A stretch of DNA of 56,591 nt from Clostridium saudiense (GCF_000577815.1 NZ_CBYM010000024.1:1-56591), one strand, 5' to 3'; positions 8,610 through 17,610 are shown, counted from the stretch's first letter. Made by a program: numbers and translations. Notes: generated by a model not told the origin, from the letters alone.

Positions 8610-9479
8610 ATGAACTTAAGTAGAAATGACCACTGTTGGTGTGGTAGTAATAAAAAGTATAAAAACTGTCATTTGGCTTTTGATGAAAAAGTCCACTCTT
8701 ATAAATTAAAAGGTCATGTAGTACCACCTAGAAATATTATTAAAACACCTGAACAAATAGAAAAAATTAAAGAAAGTGCTGCAATTAATACTGCAGTTTT
8801 AGATTTAGTGAGCAGTAAAATCAAAGCAGGAATGTCAACTGAAGAAATTAATACTATTGTTCATGATTACACAGTATCACAAGGTGCTATACCTGCTCCA
8901 TTAAACTTCCAAGGGTATCCTAAAAGTGTTTGTACATCATTAAATGATGAAGTTTGCCATGGTATTCCTAGTGAAGATGTTATTTTAGAAGATGGTGATA
9001 TAATAAATGTAGATGTTTCTACTATATATAATGGTTATTTTTCAGATGCCTCTAGAATGTTTATGATCGGTCAAGTACATCCTGATTTAGAGAAATTAGT
9101 AAGAGTAGCAAAGGAATGCTTAGATAAAGGTTTAGCAGCTGCAAAACCTTGGGGATTTTTAGGTGATATAGCTGAAGCTGTTCAAACTCACGCTGAAGCT
9201 AATGGTTACTCTGTAGTTAGAGAATTTGGTGGTCATGGCATAGGTCTTGAATTCCATGAAACACCTTTTGTTTCACATGTAGGTAAAAAAGGAACTGGAA
9301 TGTTATTAGTTCCTGGTATGGTATTTACCATTGAACCAATGATAAATATGGGAAAACCAGATATATTTATAGATTCTGATGATGGTTGGACTACATTAAC
9401 TGAAGATGGTTATCCTTCAGCGCAATGGGAGTATACAGTATTAGTAACAGAAACTGGAGTTGAAGTATTAACTCATTAA
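8610..9479 (+). CDS. map: Methionine aminopeptidase type I with N-terminal SEC-C zinc motif
   Basis: It removes the initiator methionine from new proteins in the cytoplasm. Residues 5-21 (NDHCWCGSNKKYKNCHL) form a C-x-C-x8-C-H SEC-C zinc knuckle, an extension found in many clostridial and bacillar enzymes. The catalytic domain shows the five metal ligands in order: D in INVDVSTIYNGYF, D in FSDASRMF, H in FGGHGIGLEFH, E in FTIEPM and E in AQWEYTV. Length (289) fits this subfamily. AAGGAG precedes the ATG, and a simple hairpin terminator follows. It is a single gene. Confidence 0.96.
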   Translation: MNLSRNDHCWCGSNKKYKNCHLAFDEKVHSYKLKGHVVPPRNIIKTPEQIEKIKESAAINTAVLDLVSSKIKAGMSTEEINTIVHDYTVSQGAIPAPLNFQGYPKSVCTSLNDEVCHGIPSEDVILEDGDIINVDVSTIYNGYFSDASRMFMIGQVHPDLEKLVRVAKECLDKGLAAAKPWGFLGDIAEAVQTHAEANGYSVVREFGGHGIGLEFHETPFVSHVGKKGTGMLLVPGMVFTIEPMINMGKPDIFIDSDDGWTTLTEDGYPSAQWEYTVLVTETGVEVLTH

Positions 9480-9483
9480 AATT

Positions 9484-9512
9484 AAGGTGCATGTATAATT
9501 GCACCTTTTTTT
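9484..9512 (+). terminator. Rho-independent terminator after map
   Basis: AAGGTGCA pairs with TGCACCTT and is followed directly by a T8 run. Confidence 0.9.
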
Positions 9513-9740
9513 TATACCTTAAATACTTATAATATAATAATTCTTTCCCCATTTTTATTAATTTAAATAAATTTCCAAGACTTTTATATCAATTTACTAT
9601 TTTTTTTATATTTATTTTAACTTATTTTATTATATTACTAAAACTTATTTTTTCTATTTTAATTTCACTAATTCTATTATAAAATTAATACTTGCAAGAA
9701 ATATTTCAGTGTTTATACATCCTGAAAGGAGACATTCATA

Positions 9741-11354
9741 ATGAATACAGAATTAACTAAAGAAAACTTGAAAAATATTTATGGAACCGTAAGTCCATTT
9801 GAATTTAAAGATAAATTATTAAAATTAGCATCTTTAAATAATAATACAATTTTAGATGCTGGTAGAGGAAATCCTAATTGGACTGCTGCTGAACCTAGAC
9901 AAGCATTTTTTACTTTTGGTCAATTTGCAATATTAGAAACTCAACGTACTTTAAACATTAATTCCTTAGCTGGTATGGTACAAAAAAAAGGTATTGCTAA
10001 AAGATTATTAGAATATATTAACACAAATCCTTCACTACCTGGAATTGATTTAATACAAAAAATTTATGATTATGGAATTAATAATCTTGGATTTAATGAA
10101 GATGAATGGATTTTTGAATTAGCTGATGGAATTATAGGTGATAATTATCCTGTTCCTGATAGAATGCTCGTAAATATAGAAAAACTCGTAAATAAATATT
10201 TACTTAAAGAATTATGTGGTGATATTAAATTTGAAAATAATTTTGATGTTTTTGGAGTTGAAGGTGGAACTGCAGCAATGTGCTATATCTTTGATTCTCT
10301 TGAAAAAAATCACCTATTGAATAAAGGTGACAAAATAGCTCTTATGACACCTATTTTTACTCCTTATTTAGAAATACCACATTTACCTCATTACAATTTT
10401 GATGTAATAAATATTCATGCTAATGAAGTTGATGAAAATGGTCTTCCTACTTACCAATACAGTGAAGATGATTTAAATAAATTAAAAGATAAAAGTATTA
10501 AGGCTGTATTTATAGTGAATCCAAACAATCCTGCATCTATTGCACTAAATGATGATTGTAGAAATACACTAAAGAATATTGTAACTAAATATAATCCTAA
10601 TTTAATGATTATTACTGATGATGTTTATTGCACATTTGTTAATAACTTCAAATCTGTAATTAGTGATTTACCTTATAATACTATTGGTGTTTATTCATTA
10701 TCAAAATATTTTGGTGTAACTGGTTGGAGACTTGGTGCAATAATATTAAACGAAAATAATATTTATAATAAACTTATAGGTGCGCTACCTGAAACACACA
10801 AAGACACTTTAAACAAACGTTACTGTCATTTATCTTCAAACCCTGAAGAATTATCATTTATGGATAGATTAGTTGCTGATAGTAGACAAGTTGCTTTAAA
10901 TCATACTGCAGGTCTTTCAACGCCACAACAAGTACAAATGGCATTTTTCTGTGGATTTGCATTAGTTGATTTAGAAAATAATTATAAAAATCTTACTATT
11001 GATATCTGTAAAAGACGTAAGGAGTTACTATGTGAAGGCTTAGAACTTAAAGTTTTTAATAACCCTCATTATGCTTCTTATTATACTGAAATAAATATAT
11101 TAGATTGGGCTAGAATTGAGTATGGAATTGACTTTGCTAAGTTTATTGAAGAAAATTACACACCATTTGACATTCTTTATGATTTAGCTAAAAATTATTC
11201 TATTATTTTATTAAATGGAGATGGTTTTGCATCTTCTAGATGGGGTTTAAGAGTTTCTCTTGCTAACTTAAATGATGAAAGTTATCTTGAAATTGGTAAA
11301 ACTTTAAGATTTATTTTTAATACTTTAAATCAACATTGGGAATCTAGTAAATAA
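9741..11354 (+). CDS. aspD: Aspartate 4-decarboxylase (bifunctional aspartate aminotransferase)
   Basis: A PLP enzyme converting L-aspartate to L-alanine and CO2, with side aminotransferase activity. The 537-residue length fits this large fold-type I subfamily. Recognisable parts are LDAGRGNPNWTAAEPRQAF (about 39-57), FGVEGGTAAMCYIFDSL for phosphate binding, VNPNNPASIAL, and the Schiff-base lysine near residue 318 in YSLSKYFGVTGWRLGA. The C-terminal NGDGFASSRWGLRVSLANL holds the substrate-binding arginine. GAAAGGAG precedes the ATG. In lactobacilli this enzyme is paired with the AspT antiporter to make proton motive force; no antiporter is adjacent here. Confidence 0.93.
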   Translation: MNTELTKENLKNIYGTVSPFEFKDKLLKLASLNNNTILDAGRGNPNWTAAEPRQAFFTFGQFAILETQRTLNINSLAGMVQKKGIAKRLLEYINTNPSLPGIDLIQKIYDYGINNLGFNEDEWIFELADGIIGDNYPVPDRMLVNIEKLVNKYLLKELCGDIKFENNFDVFGVEGGTAAMCYIFDSLEKNHLLNKGDKIALMTPIFTPYLEIPHLPHYNFDVINIHANEVDENGLPTYQYSEDDLNKLKDKSIKAVFIVNPNNPASIALNDDCRNTLKNIVTKYNPNLMIITDDVYCTFVNNFKSVISDLPYNTIGVYSLSKYFGVTGWRLGAIILNENNIYNKLIGALPETHKDTLNKRYCHLSSNPEELSFMDRLVADSRQVALNHTAGLSTPQQVQMAFFCGFALVDLENNYKNLTIDICKRRKELLCEGLELKVFNNPHYASYYTEINILDWARIEYGIDFAKFIEENYTPFDILYDLAKNYSIILLNGDGFASSRWGLRVSLANLNDESYLEIGKTLRFIFNTLNQHWESSK

Positions 11355-11361
11355 ATTTTAA

Positions 11362-11411
11362 AACTTGACCATCAGAAAAAATTAGTAATCAACTTTTCTG
11401 ATGGTCAAGTT
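11362..11411. terminator. Strong hairpin between convergent aspD and the amidase gene
   Basis: An 18-bp perfect stem, AACTTGACCATCAGAAAA with its complement. The minus side continues TTTTAAAATTT, so it suits the minus-strand gene best; the plus side has only A-rich sequence after it. Confidence 0.75.
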
Positions 11412-11452
11412 AAATAAAACACATATGCTAAAATAAGAAAAACTATACTTTC

Positions 11453-12268
11453 TTATGATTTTAACATATTTAAAATCATGAACTGATTGTATAATTGATT
11501 TTTTCTATCACTCTTAACAGGAAAAGATTTTCTCAATGCTATTATTTCCTTTAAATCAATAATCCCATAAATTATTCCCTCAACATTTTCTATACTTTCT
11601 ATTACCTGACCATTAGGATCAATAATACATGAATCTCCAGAGTAATATAAACCATCTATTTTTCCAACACAATTAACACCAAGTATATAAACTTGATTTT
11701 CAATAGCTCTAGCCTTCAACAGTGTTTTCCAGTGTTCACTTCTATTCTGTGGCCAATTAGCACTAACAATTATAATATCTACATCATTTGAAACACATTG
11801 AAATATTTCTGGAAATCTTAAGTCATAACAAATAAAAGAAGCAAGCTTAGTGTTATCTATTGTACACTTCACTATTTCTTCTCCTGATAAATAATGCTTA
11901 TCTTCATTACTAAAAGAAAAAGGATGAATCTTTATATAATCGGATATTATCTCACCTTTATAATTTATTATAGTAAAATGATTTTCTCCACTACTATTTA
12001 TTTTTTTAACCCATCCAAATCCTACATTTATATTATTATCAATACATATTTTTCTGAAAAAATCTATGGTTTTATTCTCTTTCTCTCCTATTAACTCAAC
12101 ATTAATACCAAATCCTGTCAAAGTCATTTCAGGAAATAAACATAAATTTGCCTCGTTATTTTTTGCTTCTTTAACTTTAGCTATAATTTTCTTTTTATTA
12201 TATTCTTTATTTTCAAATTCAATATTTATCTGACATAATGCAACCTTCATATTACTTTTTCCCTTCAT
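11453..12268 (-). CDS. Carbon-nitrogen hydrolase (nitrilase superfamily)
   Basis: A cytoplasmic amidase of 271 residues with the Glu-Lys-Cys catalytic set: E47 in LFPEMTLTG, K113 in YIKIHPFSF and C147 in SFICYDLRFPEIF. The pattern resembles YafV/omega-amidase and deaminated-glutathione-amidase-like members; the true substrate is not clear. The chosen ATG at 12268 has AGAGGTG seven bases upstream. An alternative ATG at 12250 (MKVALCQINIEF) has a weaker AAGGGA and would give the more usual family N-terminus. Peptide deformylase lies upstream but a terminator separates them. Confidence 0.88.
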   Translation of the reverse strand: MKGKSNMKVALCQINIEFENKEYNKKKIIAKVKEAKNNEANLCLFPEMTLTGFGINVELIGEKENKTIDFFRKICIDNNINVGFGWVKKINSSGENHFTIINYKGEIISDYIKIHPFSFSNEDKHYLSGEEIVKCTIDNTKLASFICYDLRFPEIFQCVSNDVDIIIVSANWPQNRSEHWKTLLKARAIENQVYILGVNCVGKIDGLYYSGDSCIIDPNGQVIESIENVEGIIYGIIDLKEIIALRKSFPVKSDRKNQLYNQFMILNMLKS

Positions 12269-12313
12269 TTACAATCACCTCTGTACCACATTGTATGACC
12301 ACATTTTCCTTTA

Positions 12314-12340
12314 ATAAAAAAGTGCTCTTTCAAGCACCTT
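12314..12340 (-). terminator. Hairpin terminator of the deformylase gene
   Basis: A short stem GTGCT/AGCAC with flanking pairs is followed by TTTTTTATT on the minus strand. Confidence 0.7.
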
Positions 12341-12349
12341 TGAATTATT

Positions 12350-12814
12350 TTACTTATTATTCATCTTTAACCATTTAGTAACTTTATCTATAAAAAGAAT
12401 TCCATCTAAGTGATCTATTTCATGGCAAAAACACTTTGCCATTTCTCCTCTTCCAGTCAAAATTATTTCTTCTCCATTTTCATTTAATGCCTTTATTGTA
12501 ACTTTTTTAGGGCGAATTGTATTGCCATATTTATTAGGAATACTTAAGCATCCTTCTACACATTCTTGAATTCCCTTTTCTTCAATAATCTCTGGATTAA
12601 CTAATTTAATTATGCCAGTTCCCATATCTATTACTACAAGCCTTTTTAATATTCCAATTTGCGGTGCTGCAATTGCTGCTCCATCTTCTGTATTATGCAA
12701 AGTATCAAGCATATCATCTAATATCATTCTTATATGATCATCAACTTCTTCGACTTTTTTGCACTTTTTCCTTAAAATCTCATCACCTTCATATCTAAGT
12801 TGTCTTAATGCCAT
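12350..12814 (-). CDS. def: Peptide deformylase
   Basis: It removes the formyl group from the N-terminal methionine of nascent proteins. All three diagnostic motifs are present: GAAIAAPQIG (G-x-G-x-A-A-x-Q type, with Ala at the third position), EGCLSIP (metal-binding Cys) and CHEIDHLDG (H-E-x-x-H metal ligands and catalytic Glu). At 154 residues it is a short, type-I-like enzyme. The ATG at 12814 has AGAGGTG at six bases; the longer frame starts with a GTG within that site. Its partner in N-terminal processing, map, lies about 3 kb away on the other strand. Confidence 0.95.
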   Translation of the reverse strand: MALRQLRYEGDEILRKKCKKVEEVDDHIRMILDDMLDTLHNTEDGAAIAAPQIGILKRLVVIDMGTGIIKLVNPEIIEEKGIQECVEGCLSIPNKYGNTIRPKKVTIKALNENGEEIILTGRGEMAKCFCHEIDHLDGILFIDKVTKWLKMNNK

Positions 12815-12952
12815 TTTATTCACCTCTAATTTATTTCTACACTATATTGTACTCATTGCAAATATAAATATGAAAAAGTGATTAATGCATTTTATTTTTA
12901 CATTTATTTGTGCAATAATAAAAATATAAATTATAAAAAGGCCGGTGATTTT

Positions 12953-13693
12953 ATGACTGCTGAAATAGATAAGTTAACAAAAATACTAAAAGAAAGTAAC
13001 AATATAGTCTTCTTTGGTGGGGCTGGAATGTCAACTGAAAGCGGAATTCCTGATTTTAGAAGTTCCAATGGATTATTTAATGAAAAACTTAATGTTACTT
13101 TTACTCCTGAACAATTAGTTTCTCATAGTTTTTATATAAGATATCCAGAAGAATTTTTTAACTTTTATAAAGCTAAACTAATATATCCTAATGCAAAGCC
13201 TAATGCTGGTCATATCGCATTAGCTAAACTAGAAGAAATGGGTAAATTAAAAGCTATTGTTACTCAAAATATTGATGGACTCCATCAAGCTGCCGGTAAC
13301 AAAACTGTATTTGAACTTCATGGTTCTGTTTTAAGAAACTACTGCACTAAATGTCATGCTTTTTATGATGAAAAATTCATTTTACAATCTAAGGGAGTAC
13401 CTACTTGTACTAAATGTGGTGGTAATGTTAAACCTGATGTTGTTCTTTATGAAGAAGGTTTAGATGATAATGTCATTAGGGGTGCAGTTAATGCCATTGC
13501 AAATGCTGATACATTAATTATAGGTGGAACTTCTCTTGTTGTTTATCCTGCTGCTGGACTTATTGATTACTTTAGTGGAAAGAATCTTGTTCTTATAAAT
13601 AAGAGTTCAACTTCTGCTGATAATAAAGCTGATTTAGTAATTCATGATTCTATAGGTAAAGTTTTAAGTGAAGCTATAAATAAAATTTCCTAG
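12953..13693 (+). CDS. cobB: NAD-dependent protein deacylase, sirtuin family
   Basis: A 246-residue cytoplasmic enzyme that removes acyl groups from lysines using NAD+. The NAD pocket is GGAGMSTESGIPDFRSSNGL (about 22-41). TQNIDGLHQAAG carries the N-x-D contact. The catalytic His lies in ELHGSV (about residue 122). A zinc knuckle is formed by CTKC and a second CTKC (about 128-153). GGTSLVVYPAA and LINKSST close the Rossmann fold. The ATG at 12953 follows an AAAGG-type ribosome site; the upstream extension in the same frame is hydrophobic, low-complexity and unlikely to be translated. Confidence 0.93.
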   Translation: MTAEIDKLTKILKESNNIVFFGGAGMSTESGIPDFRSSNGLFNEKLNVTFTPEQLVSHSFYIRYPEEFFNFYKAKLIYPNAKPNAGHIALAKLEEMGKLKAIVTQNIDGLHQAAGNKTVFELHGSVLRNYCTKCHAFYDEKFILQSKGVPTCTKCGGNVKPDVVLYEEGLDDNVIRGAVNAIANADTLIIGGTSLVVYPAAGLIDYFSGKNLVLINKSSTSADNKADLVIHDSIGKVLSEAINKIS

Positions 13694-13705
13694 GAAATTC
13701 ATCGT

Positions 13706-13751
13706 AAATAAAACAATAGAGTCTAAATTTATAGACCCTATTGTTTTATTT
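13706..13751. terminator. Bidirectional hairpin terminator
   Basis: AAATAAAACAATAG pairs with CTATTGTTTTATTT between the convergent sirtuin and Lys/Glu/Cys-repeat genes. Confidence 0.8.
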
Positions 13752-13754
13752 ATA

Positions 13755-14222
13755 TTATTCTGCAGCTTTTTCTTCATCTCTGCATTTACATTTATTTTGA
13801 TCTTTTGATTCATCTTTCTTAGACTCATCTTTGCATTTAGATTCGTCTTTCTTTTTTTCTTCTTTCTTAGATTCATCCTTACACTTAGTTTCTTCTTTTT
13901 TCTTTTCTTCTTTCTTATTGTCGTCCTTGCACTTCTTGTCTTCTTTTTCCTTCTTCTTCTCTTCTTTTTCTTTCTTCTTGCAAGGGTTTGAAGAAGTTTC
14001 TTCTATATCATCTTGAGAAGTTTTTTTGCACTTTTCATCTGAAGATTTTTCTTCTGAAGGTTCAGATGTTTCCTTAGATTTAGTTTGTTCCTTTTCTTCT
14101 GCAGGTGCTTCTACTGTAGTCTTACTATCACTTGAATTATTAGTTATAGTTTGAGCATAAGTAACACCTTCTACCATCATTAATGCAGAACAAATCAATA
14201 ATGATATAACTTTTTTCTTCAT
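13755..14222 (-). CDS. Secreted Lys/Glu-rich protein with regularly spaced cysteines
   Basis: A 155-residue precursor. Residues 1-23 (MKKKVISLLICSALMMVEG and following, ending near TYAQ) are a clean Sec signal peptide. The mature part is almost all Lys, Glu, Asp and Ser. Near the C-terminus there are units of 15-16 residues beginning CKDES or CKDDN (CKDESKKEEKKKDESK), closed by CKCRDEEKAAE. The single Cys per unit suggests disulfide cross-linking or metal binding, not a folded enzyme. GGAGG lies eight bases before the ATG at 14222. It follows the SGNH gene by 117 bases on the same strand. Family not recognised. Confidence 0.75.
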   Translation of the reverse strand: MKKKVISLLICSALMMVEGVTYAQTITNNSSDSKTTVEAPAEEKEQTKSKETSEPSEEKSSDEKCKKTSQDDIEETSSNPCKKKEKEEKKKEKEDKKCKDDNKKEEKKKEETKCKDESKKEEKKKDESKCKDESKKDESKDQNKCKCRDEEKAAE

Positions 14223-14339
14223 ACTTTTTTCCTCCAATATTATCTTTAGTTTATTATAATTACTCCTAAGTATTTCAAGCTTAGTATTACCATATTGAAA
14301 GAAAAATATGATTGTCCATATCAAATGTGGCCAAACTAA

Positions 14340-15410
14340 TTATGATGTAAATAAACCCTTTTTAACCACTAATTTCTGAAATTTATACAAAATTGAGAAA
14401 ATATTATTATCATAAACTAATACTTCTAGATTAGTTCCTGAAACCATTGGCGATATCTCAATTTCAAATTCACCATTCTTTTTTGCTTGAGTTGTTCCTA
14501 CTGTCCCATTTTCAGATACAACAATTACATTACTACTTGGAATAGTTTTACCTTTAATATTATTGCTAGAAGTTGTAACTTTCTCTACTTCTAAGTTTAC
14601 ATAATCCTCATATTCAGAAATAACTTGAGTTGCCATCATTGCATGTCCAACTTTATTGGGATAGATTTTAAATTCATTATTTACAACATGAAAATTTAAT
14701 TTTTCATCACTATTTAAAATGTTATAGCAATCAATGACTTTATAATCATATATGCTATAATTTTTTGTAATTACTTCATTAATAGCACTTATTTTTTCAT
14801 TAAAGTAATCATATATATCTCCTTTTTTATTAATAGGATTATACACAGTATTTATATAAATATCTGCATCAGGAGATAACTTTTTTATTTGTTTAATTAT
14901 ATTAGTAAAATCTTTTTCAAAAACTTCTATTTCATTTATAACTTCTAAATTTTTTTCATCACTATTCAAGTATTCACTTACAATAGCCTCAAACATTTCT
15001 TCATCATATTCTTCTAGAGATTCGCTATCAATATTACTATATAAATTGTTCATAATTACATTTAATATATTATTTCCCCCTATAGATATAGTAATTAAAT
15101 TAGCATCTTTTATTTCCTCTTTATTTAATTTTATTATGTCAAGTAATTCAGCTGATGTTATTCCTTCCATACTTAAATTACTATAAGCTAGATCTGAATT
15201 TAAAGCTTTTAAAAAATCTTTTATTAATGATACATAAGATACATCATAATAATCTTTACTTTCAGATGCAACCTCATCACCGAGAGCAACATATTTATTT
15301 ATTCTCTTACTTGCATCTCTTCCATTTGCTTGAATTGAAATGGGTATAATTAAAAGTATTATTCCTATTGTTACTATAGCTATTATATTTAATTTGCTTA
15401 TCTTTTTCAC
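14340..15410 (-). CDS. Secreted SGNH-fold protein lacking the catalytic triad, with C-terminal Ig-like domain
   Basis: 356 residues: a signal or anchor helix (about 8-27), an SGNH/GDSL-hydrolase fold (about 38-265) and an Ig-like tail (about 275-352) containing GTTQAKKNGEFEIEISPMV, similar to bacterial Big-type adhesion domains. The fold is clear: VALGDEVAS is block I, NLSMEGITSAELL block II, ISIGGNNIL block III and YPNKVGHAMMA block V. But the nucleophile Ser of GDS is Glu46, and the D-x-x-H of block V is F247-K-I-Y250. The oxyanion-type Gly and Asn are kept. It is therefore likely a binding protein, not a normal esterase. The DNA at each position was checked. Confidence 0.8.
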   Translation of the reverse strand: MKKISKLNIIAIVTIGIILLIIPISIQANGRDASKRINKYVALGDEVASESKDYYDVSYVSLIKDFLKALNSDLAYSNLSMEGITSAELLDIIKLNKEEIKDANLITISIGGNNILNVIMNNLYSNIDSESLEEYDEEMFEAIVSEYLNSDEKNLEVINEIEVFEKDFTNIIKQIKKLSPDADIYINTVYNPINKKGDIYDYFNEKISAINEVITKNYSIYDYKVIDCYNILNSDEKLNFHVVNNEFKIYPNKVGHAMMATQVISEYEDYVNLEVEKVTTSSNNIKGKTIPSSNVIVVSENGTVGTTQAKKNGEFEIEISPMVSGTNLEVLVYDNNIFSILYKFQKLVVKKGLFTS

Positions 15411-15581
15411 AATAACCCCTCCCTAAAAAAAACTCATATATTTATTATATAGCTTTTTCTCTAAAACTATAGCCTCTTTAGGTATTTTTTTCCATTAAAT
15501 TTTCTTCATTTTCTTCTCTATTTTTCAATAATATAAAAAAATTCTACAATTCCCCTAAGAAAACATTTATACAGTTTTAAT

Positions 15582-15625
15582 AAAAAAGGTTATATTAGCT
15601 AATAAAAACATAAACTAATATAACC
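15582..15625 (-). terminator. Hairpin terminator of the MutS-like gene
   Basis: GGTTATATTAG pairs with CTAATATAACC and is followed on the minus strand by TTTTTTATT. Confidence 0.8.
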
Positions 15626-15631
15626 ATGGTT

Positions 15632-17209
15632 TTACATATATTTTTCTAAAGTTTCGGCTCTTAAATAAGATTTTTTAATTATTTCTTTTGGATATCCAAT
15701 ATAATCTAATAATTTAATAGCATTACGAGTTTTAGATACTCCTCTTTTTAACTTATAATCAAAGTTTAATCCCTTACTATCAACTTTTTCACTAAAATAG
15801 AAGAATTCATAATTATCCTTAAGTATGTCTGTAAGTTCCCTATCATGAGTTGCTACTATAGATATACTATCTTTACTATTTATATATTTAAGAATTTCAG
15901 CTGACGATGAAATTCTTTCAATAGGATTTGTTCCTCTAAATATTTCATCAATAGGACAAAATACTGGTAATTCCAAATCCAATGCTTTTATAATTCTAAG
16001 TAATGCTTCTGCTTCTGCCATATAAAAACTCTTTCCTAAAGTAACATCATCACTTGGACTAATAGATGATACTATGTTAAAGAAGCAAGCTTCATATTTT
16101 TTAGTTAAAGTGAAATTAAAAGTTTGAGCAAAAATCATATTTAATCCTATCATTCTTAAGAAAGTAGATTTACCTGACATATTAGTCCCAGTTAAAACTA
16201 TTCCCCTCTTTTCAAATTTAATAGAATTAGCTACAGCATTTTTTACAAGTGGATGTATTCCATCAACTATATTGATATTTACTTCATCATTGAATACTGG
16301 CTTAGTATATTTACCTTTTATCTCTTCTTTATAAGAAGCAATTGATATATAACTTTCTATTTCTCCTACTAAATAATATAAATCTATAATTTCTTCTCTC
16401 TTTTCACCTAAAAGGCTTGCTACTCTGTAAAAAGAAGTTTCTTCTAATAAAAATGGTATAGTTAATACCTCAAAAACTCCTCCTCCAACGTTTGCCAAAT
16501 GAATAGTTCTTGTAGCACTATCAATTGCCTTTAATTCCTTTAACAACTTTGATATTTCATCAGTATAATTTTTTATTTTAGGATTATTTATCTTTTGAAT
16601 TTTTTTTGCAGAAATTATTATATTTCTTAAGTATAATAATCCTTGTGATTTAACATTCTTTCTTTCCTTATCATTAATAAAGACATTTACCCATAATAAA
16701 CAAAAAGTAACAAGTAACCAGTATGGTTCCTTAAATAATATTGATAAAATAATAGTTCCAAGCATTAATACTCTTCCAAAAAAGATATATAAATAATATT
16801 TAGTTTTATTTTCCTCAAGAGGCTCCATTATCATATCTAAAAAAGTATTTTTTCTATCATAACCAAGCTTAAAATAAATCATCTGAAGCTTAGTTCTTAA
16901 ATCACTATCACTTCTTAATTCTTCAATAAACTTATCTCTTTCATCTAACTTCTTTTTATCATGAAGTGGATTTCTAAGCATTTTATATAATATAGCTTCT
17001 CCAGCACTACTATATGTTCTATCAACCTTTTCAAATACTTCATCCATATTAAAGTCATCCCATGTTTGATCATCTAAAGTATATCCATCATGCTCTTCCA
17101 TATCAAAATAGGTTCTTATATATTTAAAATTTCTTTTCTTTTTTCTTTCCTCTCCAAAATCATTTTTCATCATATCATACAAACCTAATATTGAATCCAT
17201 TAACCCCAT
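15632..17209 (-). CDS. Membrane-associated MutS-like ATPase
   Basis: A 525-residue protein. Two adjacent hydrophobic helices (YLYIFFGRVLMLGTIILSILF, about 133-153, and a second at about 160-178) precede a MutS core-helical region and the MutS domain V ATPase. Motifs are Walker A TGTNMSGKSTFLR (about 340-352), Walker B-like PVFCPIDEIFRGTNPIER (about 419-436) and the histidine in IVATHDRE. It lacks the mismatch-binding domain of MutS and the Smr domain of MutS2. It belongs to a poorly studied MutS-related group in Firmicutes; the role is unknown. It is a single gene with its own terminator. Confidence 0.85.
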   Translation of the reverse strand: MGLMDSILGLYDMMKNDFGEERKKKRNFKYIRTYFDMEEHDGYTLDDQTWDDFNMDEVFEKVDRTYSSAGEAILYKMLRNPLHDKKKLDERDKFIEELRSDSDLRTKLQMIYFKLGYDRKNTFLDMIMEPLEENKTKYYLYIFFGRVLMLGTIILSILFKEPYWLLVTFCLLWVNVFINDKERKNVKSQGLLYLRNIIISAKKIQKINNPKIKNYTDEISKLLKELKAIDSATRTIHLANVGGGVFEVLTIPFLLEETSFYRVASLLGEKREEIIDLYYLVGEIESYISIASYKEEIKGKYTKPVFNDEVNINIVDGIHPLVKNAVANSIKFEKRGIVLTGTNMSGKSTFLRMIGLNMIFAQTFNFTLTKKYEACFFNIVSSISPSDDVTLGKSFYMAEAEALLRIIKALDLELPVFCPIDEIFRGTNPIERISSSAEILKYINSKDSISIVATHDRELTDILKDNYEFFYFSEKVDSKGLNFDYKLKRGVSKTRNAIKLLDYIGYPKEIIKKSYLRAETLEKYM

Positions 17210-17346
17210 ATTGCACCTCTTTTGCTTCTTATAGTTTGAAATAAATTTTAAGATTCCATTATATTATTATAAATTTATTTTAATTATACACTATAATCAT
17301 ATTTTATAATATAATTAATGGCATTGTACTTTTCATAATATATAAA

Positions 17347-17379
17347 AACGCCTCTAAAGCTTTATACTTTAAAGACGTT
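17347..17379 (-). terminator. Hairpin terminator of the YgjV-like gene
   Basis: AACGTCTTTAAAG pairs with CTTTAGAGGCGTT on the minus strand, with two G-U pairs, then TTTATA. The wobble pairs form only in the minus-strand RNA. Confidence 0.6.
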
Positions 17380-17385
17380 ATATTG

Positions 17386-17610
17386 TTACTCTTTCGAAAA
17401 TTTATATATGTAAAACATATTAACAAAGAATATAAATGTATTAATAATTCCTACCGGATAGGCTTTTACAATAAATCCATAAATTGCAAACAGCACACAT
17501 CCAATTGAATTAATTATTCTAAGTTTTAATATATCAGTCATTAATAAAGATATTGCAATCATTATTGATGCTGCATATCCAACCCATTCAATTAATGGTA
17601 TTCCAAACAT
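17386..17610 (-). CDS. Small YgjV/SemiSWEET-like membrane protein
   Basis: A 74-residue protein with three hydrophobic helices: IEWVGYAASIMIAISLLM, then LRIINSIGCVLFAIYGFIV, then PVGIINTFIFFVNMFYIY. The three-helix plan and the W-x-G-Y-x-A, I-N-x-x-G and N-x-x-x-x-x-N features resemble YgjV-type and SemiSWEET half-transporters, which dimerise. The substrate is unknown. The ATG at 17610 has AGAAGGTG six bases upstream; a GTG nine bases earlier lies in that site. Confidence 0.7.
   Translation of the reverse strand: MFGIPLIEWVGYAASIMIAISLLMTDILKLRIINSIGCVLFAIYGFIVKAYPVGIINTFIFFVNMFYIYKFSKE

Noticed and set aside
13831..14016. Plus-strand Ser/Phe-rich open frame
   Set aside because: Antisense of the Lys/Glu/Cys repeats; no ribosome site.
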